Source: Clostridiales bacterium
GTDB taxonomy: Bacteria; Bacillota_A; Clostridia; Christensenellales; Aristaeellaceae
Length of the DNA stretch: 6,221 bases
Assembly (NCBI GenBank): GCA_012514855.1
Contig: JAAYZL010000377.1
Coordinates: forward strand, 1 to 6,221
Direction of reading: 5' to 3'
The position numbers and the translations under genes were made by a program. Shown one piece after another: positions 1 through 5,190 of the stretch (positions are counted from its first letter, which is position 1; each line of letters begins with the position of its first letter). The notes under the pieces are model-generated. The model made no database searches, was not told where the DNA came from, and saw only the letters and a program-made list of their open reading frames with translations.

Positions 1-254
1 CCCTCGATCAGCCTGCGCATATCCTCCGCCGCGTCCTCCGCGTCCGCGCCCTCGGCGACGATCGTCAGCGGCAGGCCGCGGCGCAGGTCCATCGACAGCA
101 CGCTGATCAGCGACTCGATCTGCGTCGCTCGGCCGCCGATTACGATGGATAGATGCGCCTTATACTTGGAAGCGCACTCGGCGATTTTCGCGGCGATCGA
201 CGGCGTGAGCCCATCCGCCGCGCCGTAGCGCGATTCCAGTCGAACCGTGTGCAT
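1..254 (-). CDS. HPr-domain protein, Crh-like, lacking the active-site His (3' end cut off)
   Basis: The visible 84 codons look like an HPr fold (PTS phosphocarrier family, normally about 85-90 residues), so only the last few residues are missing at the left edge. Seen: the helix-1 region reads DGLTPSIAAKIAECASKYKA, the second conserved stretch IESLISVLSMDLRRGLPL, and the end IVAEGADAEDAAEDMRRLIE; each aligns by eye to HPr. The usual GLHARPA loop is GLTPSIA here, so the phosphorylatable His is Thr17 and the conserved Arg of the loop is also gone. The serine equivalent to regulatory Ser46 is kept as Ser48. Known: Bacillus Crh has Gln in place of this His, is phosphorylated only on Ser46 by HPr kinase, and lies next to whiA. 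Inferred: a regulatory Crh-like protein and not a sugar-transport phosphocarrier. The start is ATG at 254, preceded by GGAGG (269-265) with a 10-base spacer. It follows whiA by 23 bases, so co-transcription is likely. Confidence 0.8.
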   Translation of the reverse strand, partial: MHTVRLESRYGAADGLTPSIAAKIAECASKYKAHLSIVIGGRATQIESLISVLSMDLRRGLPLTIVAEGADAEDAAEDMRRLIE

Positions 255-277
255 TCCCGTCCGTCCTCCGTTTCGAA

Positions 278-1234
278 TTATAAATCGATTTCCTCTCCCG
301 CGCGGAACCTTTCCGCGATGTCCCGGAGCCGGCGCAGCCTCGAGTTGACGCCGGACTTGCCCAGCGGCGGATCGAGGAATTCGCCCAGCGCCGAGAGCGG
401 GCTGTCGTCGTGCTCCCTGCGCACCTGCGCAATCTCCCGAAGCGACCTGGGCAGCTTGTCGAGCCCGATCTCCCGCTCGATCAGCTCGATGTCCTTGATC
501 TGCGCCTCGGCGTTTTCGAGCTGGCGCGCGAGGTTGCGCTCGTCGCAGTTGATCTGGCGGTTGATGCGGTTGCCGACGTCCTTTTTGACGCGCACGTTCT
601 CAAGCGCCATCATCGCGTTCTTCGCGCCCAGGAGCGCCAGCGCGTCCGCGATCTGCTCTCCACCCTTTAAGTATACCACAAACTTCGCTTTTCTGCACGC
701 GGTTTTTGCGGATATTTCAAAATAATTCAGCGATCTGATAACAATCTCGGCCAGCGGCGCGTTCGGCGCGGCGAACTCCAGGTGATAGCTCTTCTCCGGA
801 TTGCTGACCGCGCCGACGAGCAGAAACGCGCCGCGCAAGAACGCGCGCCTGCAGCAGGCGTAGTTGAGCGCGTCCTCCGAGGGCGTCGCGCGGATGCCGA
901 ACAGCGCCTCCCTGTCGAGCAGGTCGCACTGGTTGAGCACGTCCGTCGAGCGCTCCTGCGGGATCACGAGCTGATAGCGCGTCAGCCCCTTGAGCTGCGT
1001 CGTGCGCAGCGTGCGAATCTGGCAGGAAAGCCCGAACAGCCGCTTGACGAGCAGAAAATAGTGCCTCACGGCAAACGCGTCGGGGGACAGTATCTGAAGC
1101 GAATACCGCCCGGCCCCCTGAAACGAGATGCCGCCGGAGAACAGCAGCGCGGCGGCGAGCTCCGCGCGGGCGCAGCAGGATTCGCCGGGCGCTTCCGCGG
1201 CCAGCTCCCTGCGCGCGTCGGACGCGAACGACAT
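278..1234 (-). CDS. whiA: DNA-binding protein WhiA (sporulation/division regulator)
   Basis: A 318-residue protein, normal for Firmicutes WhiA. Domains seen in order: an N-terminal WhiA domain (about 19-105, with CCARAELAAALLFSGG), a LAGLIDADG homing-endonuclease-like domain (about 128-220, RRAFLRGAFLLVGAVSNP), and a C-terminal WhiA helix-turn-helix domain (about 222-307, with NRINRQINCDERNLARQ and LREIAQVRREHDDSPLSALG). Known: WhiA is a DNA-binding protein; in Streptomyces it activates sporulation septation genes and in Bacillus it affects division and chromosome segregation. The endonuclease fold is catalytically dead throughout the family. The ATG at 1234 shares its A with the murB stop (TGATG), so translation is probably coupled; a purine-rich GGGGGA lies 8 bases upstream inside murB. 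The same frame happens to stay open upstream through murB, so a caller could wrongly extend the start by about 300 codons; the homology starts at MSFASDARREL. Confidence 0.96.
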   Translation of the reverse strand: MSFASDARRELAAEAPGESCCARAELAAALLFSGGISFQGAGRYSLQILSPDAFAVRHYFLLVKRLFGLSCQIRTLRTTQLKGLTRYQLVIPQERSTDVLNQCDLLDREALFGIRATPSEDALNYACCRRAFLRGAFLLVGAVSNPEKSYHLEFAAPNAPLAEIVIRSLNYFEISAKTACRKAKFVVYLKGGEQIADALALLGAKNAMMALENVRVKKDVGNRINRQINCDERNLARQLENAEAQIKDIELIEREIGLDKLPRSLREIAQVRREHDDSPLSALGEFLDPPLGKSGVNSRLRRLRDIAERFRAGEEIDL

Positions 1235-2139
1235 CAGTCTTCCCCCACGACGCGCACCTCCGGCTCGAGCATCACGCCCGAGCGCGCGAATACGCGGCTC
1301 CGGACTTCCTCCATCAGCTCCAACACCTCTTTCGCGGTCGCGGCGCCCAGGTTGATGATGAACCCCGCGTGCTTCTCGCTGACCTGCGCGCCCCCGTTCG
1401 TCAGGCCCTTCAGCCCCGCCTCCTCGATCAGCGCGCCGGCGAAGCGCCCCTCGGGGCGCTTGAACACCGAGCCCGCGCTCGGGAAGTTCAGCGGCTGCCG
1501 CTCGCGCCTGCGCAGGTTCAGGCAGTTCATGCGGTCGAGGATCGCCGCCGGGTCGCCGCGGGCAAGCCCGAAGCTGACCGACAATACCGGACAGCCGAGC
1601 GCCAGCGGCAGCGTCGTCCGGTAGCCCATCCGCATTTCTTTGAGCGAAAGCGTCTTCACCTCGCCCCCGATCAGCACGTCCGCGCGCAGGAGCACGTCGG
1701 ACAACTGGCCGCCGTACGCGCCCGCGTTCATCGCCGTCCCGCCGCCGAGCGTGCCGGGGATGCCCGCGGCGAACTCGAGCCCGGACAGCCCGGCCTCCTG
1801 CGCGGCGAGGCTCACGCGCTTGAGCGACGCGCCCGCCTGCGCGGTCAGCTCGTCGCCCTCGACGCGTATGCGGGAAAACCGCTCGCCGAGCGCGATCACG
1901 AGCCCGCGCACGCCCCCGTCCCGCACGATCAGGTTTGAGCCGTTGCCCATCAGGAGCACCGGCACCGAGAGCGCCCGCGCCCAGTCGAGCGATTGCCGAA
2001 GCTGCTCGACGCTCTCGGGCATGTAAAAGGCGTCCGCAGGGCCGCCGACGCGGATCGTCGTGTGGTTCGCCATGCACTCGTTCAGCAGAAGCTGCTCGGG
2101 GCTGGAGATGGTTCCGATCCGCCGGATCAGCGTTTGCAT
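1234..2139 (-). CDS. murB: UDP-N-acetylmuramate dehydrogenase (UDP-N-acetylenolpyruvoylglucosamine reductase)
   Basis: A cytoplasmic FAD flavoprotein that reduces UDP-GlcNAc-enolpyruvate to UDP-MurNAc with NADPH, the second committed step of peptidoglycan precursor synthesis. The 301 residues fit the shorter type II MurB common in Gram-positives. Seen: the N-terminal signature HTTIRVGGPAD (26-36); FAD-binding motifs GNGSNLIVRDGGVRG (65-79) and GLEFAAGIPGTLGGGTAMNA (120-139); GYRTT (172-176), whose Arg matches the substrate-contacting Arg; SAGSVFKRP (221-229), where Ser224 is the expected proton donor; and LEPEV (291-295), with the conserved catalytic Glu294. One small oddity is LGGG where VGGA is more usual. 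The start is ATG 2139, because GGAGG at 2151-2147 sits 7 bases before it; the in-frame ATG at 2145 would have a spacer of only 1 base. The gene ends by a one-base overlap with whiA. Confidence 0.97.
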   Translation of the reverse strand: MQTLIRRIGTISSPEQLLLNECMANHTTIRVGGPADAFYMPESVEQLRQSLDWARALSVPVLLMGNGSNLIVRDGGVRGLVIALGERFSRIRVEGDELTAQAGASLKRVSLAAQEAGLSGLEFAAGIPGTLGGGTAMNAGAYGGQLSDVLLRADVLIGGEVKTLSLKEMRMGYRTTLPLALGCPVLSVSFGLARGDPAAILDRMNCLNLRRRERQPLNFPSAGSVFKRPEGRFAGALIEEAGLKGLTNGGAQVSEKHAGFIINLGAATAKEVLELMEEVRSRVFARSGVMLEPEVRVVGED

Positions 2140-2146
2140 AGGCATT

Positions 2147-2151
2147 CCTCC
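2147..2151 (-). promoter_or_regulatory. Ribosome binding site of murB (decides the start)
   Basis: GGAGG reads on the minus strand 7 bases before ATG 2139. Two other in-frame ATG codons exist upstream (2145 and 2307). The first would be only 1 base from this site, and the second would force translation through the hairpin array, so 2139 is preferred. Confidence 0.75.
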
Positions 2152-2164
2152 CAAAACTCCGATT

Positions 2165-2179
2165 GGGCATAGTATGCCC
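2165..2179. repeat. Perfect 6-bp inverted repeat in the murB leader
   Basis: GGGCAT and ATGCCC flank a 3-base centre (AGT). It lies about 25 bases before the murB start. On the minus strand the centre reads CATACTAT, loosely like a -10 element, but nothing like a -35 sits 16-18 bases upstream. It could be an operator-like site or a small leader hairpin; arms this short can also arise by chance. Confidence 0.35.
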
Positions 2180-2202
2180 GCGGCGCGTACAGTGCTCCGT
2201 CC

Positions 2203-2235
2203 ACCGCGGAACCTGCGCGTTCGGCGGTTCTTTTT
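2203..2235 (+). terminator. Terminator-like hairpin with T-run, plus strand
   Basis: On the plus strand ACCGC-G-GAAC pairs with GTTC-G-GCGGT around a 6-base loop (2203-2228; 9 pairs with one G-G mismatch), followed at once by TTCTTTTT (2228-2235). This has the form of an intrinsic terminator for rightward transcription, yet no plus-strand gene lies upstream of it. It may stop antisense transcription leaving the murB-whiA region, or be part of the repeat sequence beside it. Confidence 0.4.
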
Positions 2236-2243
2236 GCCCCCGG

Positions 2244-2312
2244 CGGGTCGTTCAAATCTTCGGTTTGAACGACCCGGTCGCGGAGCGACTTTGATTGCCT
2301 TCGGCAATCAAA
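2244..2312. repeat. Three perfect hairpins abutting without spacers
   Basis: Hairpin 1: 13-bp arms 2244-2256 and 2264-2276, loop TCTTCGG. Hairpin 2: 5-bp arms 2277-2281 and 2285-2289, loop GGA. Hairpin 3: 10-bp arms 2290-2299 and 2303-2312, loop TTC. Every pair is Watson-Crick and each hairpin begins on the base after the previous one ends. Hairpins 1 and 3 both carry CTTCGG at the tip. No T-run follows on the minus strand, so it does not look like a terminator for the genes here. The form suits a dispersed palindromic repeat (REP/MITE-like) or a stable processing structure in the murB leader; which one cannot be told from a single copy. Confidence 0.75.
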
Positions 2313-2380
2313 CCTTGGCCGTGTCGCCCTCCGCTTGGCGCAGGAACGCTACGACGGCGCTCCGGCTCCTTGTCAGGAAC

Positions 2381-2423
2381 AAAAATCCCTCGCCGGATTC
2401 CGCAACTTCCGCAGTTGACGGAA
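2381..2423 (-). terminator. Possible weak terminator after the MBOAT gene
   Basis: On the minus strand TTCCG-(T)-CAACT pairs with AGTTG-CGGAA around a 5-base loop (2423-2398, 10 pairs, one bulged base), starting 17 bases past the MBOAT stop. The nearest T-run, TTTTT at 2385-2381, is 12 bases after the stem, which is too far for a standard intrinsic terminator. It may be an mRNA 3'-end stabiliser or an inefficient terminator; read-through toward murB is possible. Confidence 0.35.
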
Positions 2424-2440
2424 CACTTGTGGTTCGCGGA

Positions 2441-3844
2441 TCAGAAATTGAAGTAGATGAACGGGTTGTAGCTGTTCGTCGCGACATAGGAGACCGAGAC
2501 GACCATCAGCGCGACGAGAGCGACCGCGGAGACGGTCTCAAACAGCCGGTCGGGGATGCGGAGCGCGCGCTTGATCTGCGGCGCGACCGGCAGCGCGCAG
2601 ACGAGCCCGGCCAGCAGGAACGGCCCGTACTCGCGCAGGAACACGCCGGTCAGCGCGTTGTAGAACCCGCCGCCGCTGATCGCGAACATCGAGCTGTAGA
2701 GTATGCCGGCGGTCGCGATGCTGTCCGAGCGGATCAGAATCGTGATCACGAGTATCGAGCCGATCGCGTACAGGTGGCCGATCGGGCGCTTTTCCATCCA
2801 CTTGCCGAGGCCCGTGAAGCGCTCGATCGAGAGCAGCACGAAGAAGCCGACGCCCCACAGCACATATGTCCACGCCGCGCCGTGCCAGAGGCCGGTCAGC
2901 GTCCAGACGACGAACATGTTGAACAGCAGCCGCCCCTTTCCGACGCGGCTCCCGCCCAGCGGTATGTACAGGTAGTCCTGAAACCAGGTGCCCAGCGATA
3001 TGTGCCAGCGCCTCCAGAACCCGGCCACGGACCTCGCGACCAGCGGGTGCTCGAAGTTTTCGAGGAAGTGGAACCCGAACATCCGCCCGAGGCCGATCGC
3101 CATGTCGGAATACCCGGAGAAGTCGTAATACACCTGCAGCATGTACGCGAACGCCGAGAGCCACGCGCCGAGGACGGAAAGCTCGTCGCGCGGCATCCTG
3201 AACGCCGTGTCGACCATCAGGCCCAGATTGTTCGCCAGGATCATCTTCTTCGAGAAGCCGACCATGAACCGCCGGACGCCCGCCGAGAAGTCCTCGACGG
3301 TCTCCCTGCGGCCCTCGATCTCGTCGGCGACCGTCTGATAGCGCACGATCGGGCCGGCGATCAATTGCGGGAAGAACGACACGTACAGGCAGACGTTGAA
3401 GAAGTTCCTCTGCATCTGCCCCTCGCCGCGGTAGACGTCGATCACGTAGCTCATCGCCTGGAACGTGAAGAACGATATGCCGATCGGCAGCGCGATCTCC
3501 GGCACCGGAAAGTGCGCGCTGAACACGGCGTTCACGGTTCTGACGAAGAACATCAGGTACTTGTATACGCCGAGCAGCCCTATGTTCATCACGACCATCA
3601 GCGCCATCACGCGCCTGGTCGCCCCCTTGTCCGATCGCACGCGGTCGATCCACATGCCGAACACCCAGTTCATGAAGATCGACGCGAGCATCACCAGCAC
3701 GAACACCGGCTCGCCCCAGGCGTAGAATCCGAGGCTCACAAGCGTCAGAAACAGGTTGCTCGCCCGCCTCCAGCGCTTCAAAAGGTAGTAGCCCGCCAGC
3801 GTGAACACCAGGAAAAACAAGAATTCAGCACTCGAAAAAACCAT
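2441..3844 (-). CDS. MBOAT family O-acyltransferase (AlgI/PatA-like)
   Basis: A 467-residue polytopic membrane protein of the membrane-bound O-acyltransferase family, the usual size for AlgI-type members. Seen: hydrophobic N-terminal segments (about 6-22, 31-63, 79-100), the family motif FWRRWHISLGTWFQDYLYIP (276-295), then LTGLWHGAAW (316-325), whose His321 is the expected catalytic His, and a typical C-terminal end, NPFIYFNF. Known: these proteins pass acyl (usually acetyl) groups across the membrane to an exported polysaccharide or cell-wall sugar, commonly with an SGNH/DHHW (AlgJ/AlgX-like) partner that completes the transfer. Inferred: an envelope or exopolysaccharide O-acetyltransferase; the substrate is unknown. 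No partner gene lies between here and murB. The start at 3844 has GGGAG 9 bases upstream. It follows the YtvI-like gene by 27 bases, so the two are probably one transcript. DltB (teichoic acid D-alanylation) is less likely because no dlt genes adjoin. Confidence 0.92.
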   Translation of the reverse strand: MVFSSAEFLFFLVFTLAGYYLLKRWRRASNLFLTLVSLGFYAWGEPVFVLVMLASIFMNWVFGMWIDRVRSDKGATRRVMALMVVMNIGLLGVYKYLMFFVRTVNAVFSAHFPVPEIALPIGISFFTFQAMSYVIDVYRGEGQMQRNFFNVCLYVSFFPQLIAGPIVRYQTVADEIEGRRETVEDFSAGVRRFMVGFSKKMILANNLGLMVDTAFRMPRDELSVLGAWLSAFAYMLQVYYDFSGYSDMAIGLGRMFGFHFLENFEHPLVARSVAGFWRRWHISLGTWFQDYLYIPLGGSRVGKGRLLFNMFVVWTLTGLWHGAAWTYVLWGVGFFVLLSIERFTGLGKWMEKRPIGHLYAIGSILVITILIRSDSIATAGILYSSMFAISGGGFYNALTGVFLREYGPFLLAGLVCALPVAPQIKRALRIPDRLFETVSAVALVALMVVSVSYVATNSYNPFIYFNF

Positions 3845-3871
3845 CGACGCACGCTCCCAATCGTCCGGCCG

Positions 3872-5032
3872 CTATGCGCCCGCGGCCGGCGGATTCTTTT
3901 GTCTCTTTCCGAATTTGCGCCCCGCGCGCTGCCTGGCGACCGCCACGTCGCCGGGCTCGGCGAGCGCGGCCTTGAGGATCAGCACCATGACCGGCGCGAG
4001 CAGCATGCCGCCGAAGCCGAGCGTGCGCAGGCCCGCGTACATCGCCGCCATCGTGACCAGCGGATAGAGCCCCAACTGCACGCTGACGACGCGCGGCTCG
4101 ACGATCTGCCGCGTGACGATGATCAGCATGTACAATATCGCGACGCCCGCGCCGAGCCCGTAGTTCCCGGCGACGAAGCCGTAGACCGACATCGGCAGCA
4201 GAAACAGCCCCGCGCCGATGATCGGCAGCGCGTCCATGACGCCGATCAAGAGCCCGAGCAGCACCGCGTAGGGCACGCGCAGCACCGTAAAGCCGATCGA
4301 CAGCTCGACCGCGACCAGCGTCATGATGATCAGCGCCGCCTTGATCTGCCCCGCGATGCCGCGAAACACCGTGTCCTTGAGCGTCGTGATCTTTCCGGAG
4401 ACGTGCTCGGGAATCCAGCGCTTGAAAAACGCGCCGATGCGCTCGCGGTCGGCGACCATGTAGAACGTGCCCATCACGGTCAGGACGACGAACAGCACGA
4501 TCTGCGGCACGTTCATCGCCGTGTCGAACGTCCAGCGCGCGATCGAGCCCGCGACCGTCGAGGCGATCGACGTGATCCACGTGAGCAGCTCCGAGAACAT
4601 CCGGTTGATGATCGCGACCACTTCGTCGCTGGCGAATTCCAGCGTCAGCCCGCCCTCCGCCGTCCACTGCTGCGCGAACTTGACCGCCTGGCTCGCCCAG
4701 CCGGGGAGCGCCGCGATCAGGGAGCGCAGTTCCTCGATCAGCCGCGCGGCGATCAGGAACAGAAGCGTCAGGATCGCGCCGTACATCACGAGCACCGCGA
4801 TCAGGCTCGCGAGCTTCGCCGGCAGGTGAATCTTGCGGAAGCCCTTTTCCAAAAATCGCGCCACCGGACGGATCAGCCATGCCAGCGCCATCGCGATCGC
4901 GCTCGGCGCGATGTAGGGGAACAGCCCGCCCAACAGAAACATGACCGACAGCACCAACAGCACCACGGCGACGCGGCGCGGCAGGTCGTTCCATTCGCGG
5001 TTGAACTTGATTACATGCTCCCAGAAGCCCAT
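3872..5032 (-). CDS. ytvI: AI-2E family transporter, YtvI-like membrane protein
   Basis: A 386-residue multi-spanning membrane protein of the AI-2E transporter (UPF0118) family. Seen: hydrophobic segments near 21-56, 74-98, 176-194, 228-250, 253-283, 292-306 and 322-356, a more polar loop between (about 100-170), the family motif DALPIIGAG (267-275), and TRQIVEPRVVSVQLGLYPLV (307-326), which resembles the YtvI branch tied to sporulation in Firmicutes. The tail (about 367-380) is basic and probably cytoplasmic. Known: the family has members linked to autoinducer-2 export and Na+/H+ exchange; YtvI itself has no firm biochemical function. Inferred: a YtvI-type protein, though the subgroup call is by eye and could be wrong within the family. 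The ATG at 5032 has GGAGG (5042-5038) 5 bases upstream and a strong promoter behind it. It is the first gene of a likely two-gene unit with the MBOAT acyltransferase. Confidence 0.9.
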   Translation of the reverse strand: MGFWEHVIKFNREWNDLPRRVAVVLLVLSVMFLLGGLFPYIAPSAIAMALAWLIRPVARFLEKGFRKIHLPAKLASLIAVLVMYGAILTLLFLIAARLIEELRSLIAALPGWASQAVKFAQQWTAEGGLTLEFASDEVVAIINRMFSELLTWITSIASTVAGSIARWTFDTAMNVPQIVLFVVLTVMGTFYMVADRERIGAFFKRWIPEHVSGKITTLKDTVFRGIAGQIKAALIIMTLVAVELSIGFTVLRVPYAVLLGLLIGVMDALPIIGAGLFLLPMSVYGFVAGNYGLGAGVAILYMLIIVTRQIVEPRVVSVQLGLYPLVTMAAMYAGLRTLGFGGMLLAPVMVLILKAALAEPGDVAVARQRAGRKFGKRQKNPPAAGA

Positions 5033-5075
5033 TGCTTCCTCCCTCGTCCGTAGTACGCTACAAAACTACCCACCT

Positions 5076-5104
5076 ATTATACGAAAAACCGCACGATTTG
5101 TAAA
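5076..5104 (-). promoter_or_regulatory. Vegetative (sigma-70/SigA-type) promoter for the ytvI-MBOAT unit
   Basis: On the minus strand TTTACA (5104-5099) and TATAAT (5081-5076) are separated by exactly 17 bases. The -10 is a perfect match and the -35 matches five of six. The predicted start site falls near 5069, giving a leader of about 37 bases before ATG 5032. The surrounding bases are distinctly AT-richer than the genes. The TATAAT form suggests housekeeping expression and not strictly a sporulation sigma factor. Confidence 0.85.
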
Positions 5105-5136
5105 GCAAGGGCGGAATCTTTCATAAAAACTAGAGA

Positions 5137-5152
5137 TTTTCCAATGGGAAAA
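5137..5152. repeat. 6-bp inverted repeat upstream of the ytvI promoter
   Basis: TTTTCC and GGAAAA flank a 4-base centre (AATG). It sits 32 bases upstream of the -35 box and its right arm overlaps the T-run of the terminator beside it. It could be a protein-binding site or chance in AT-rich sequence. Confidence 0.3.
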
Positions 5153-5176
5153 CGCCCCGGCTTTTCGGCCGGAGCG
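5149..5176 (-). terminator. Intrinsic terminator of the M16 peptidase gene
   Basis: On the minus strand CGCTCCGGC (5176-5168) pairs with GCCGGGGCG (5161-5153) as a 9-bp GC-rich stem with one T-G wobble and a 6-base loop, followed directly by TTTT (5152-5149). The stem begins 14 bases after the stop codon at 5191. It separates the peptidase transcript from the ytvI promoter downstream. Confidence 0.88.
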
Positions 5177-5190
5177 GGAGGTTCGCGACT

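Larger units (their letters stand above)
2140..2440. other. Gene-free, hairpin-rich gap between the MBOAT gene and murB
   Basis: No credible coding sequence on either strand. The stretch holds at least five inverted repeats: 2165-2179, 2203-2228, a contiguous triple array at 2244-2312, and 2398-2423. It also has a 7-base direct repeat, CAGGAAC, at 2341-2347 and 2374-2380. I searched the minus strand for a murB promoter and found no convincing -35/-10 pair; the only -10-like bases lie inside the inverted repeat at 2165-2179. The stretch therefore looks like an end-of-operon region filled with repeat-type sequence, and murB may be transcribed from a non-consensus promoter here or by read-through from the MBOAT gene. 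Confidence 0.7.

Noticed and set aside
782..1624. A 280-codon plus-strand frame opposite whiA and murB
   Set aside because: No domain, Arg/Ala-rich composition, fully antisense to two confident genes.
278..2170. WhiA extended upstream to a 630-residue protein
   Set aside because: The extra N-terminal part is a shadow frame of murB with Arg/Ala-rich low-complexity translation. WhiA homology starts at the ATG at 1234, coupled to the murB stop.
1234..2307. MurB start at the upstream ATG 2307
   Set aside because: The added residues are basic, resemble nothing in MurB and read through the hairpin array. The ribosome binding site supports 2139.
2321..2330. GACAC on the minus strand within the gap, like the Streptomyces WhiA recognition core
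   Set aside because: A single 5-base match is expected by chance, and use of this motif by Firmicutes WhiA is not established.
2060..5053. A 997-codon open frame on the plus strand running opposite the MBOAT and ytvI genes
   Set aside because: It is rich in Arg, His, Asp, Glu and Gln with no recognisable domain, and lies exactly antisense to two well-supported membrane protein genes and the hairpin gap. In GC-rich DNA the antisense frame of a real gene often lacks stops.
5099..5127. Possible plus-strand promoter in the gap between the M16 gene and ytvI (TTGTAA, then TCATAA)
   Set aside because: A weak match that overlaps the clear minus-strand promoter, and there is no plus-strand gene to its right.
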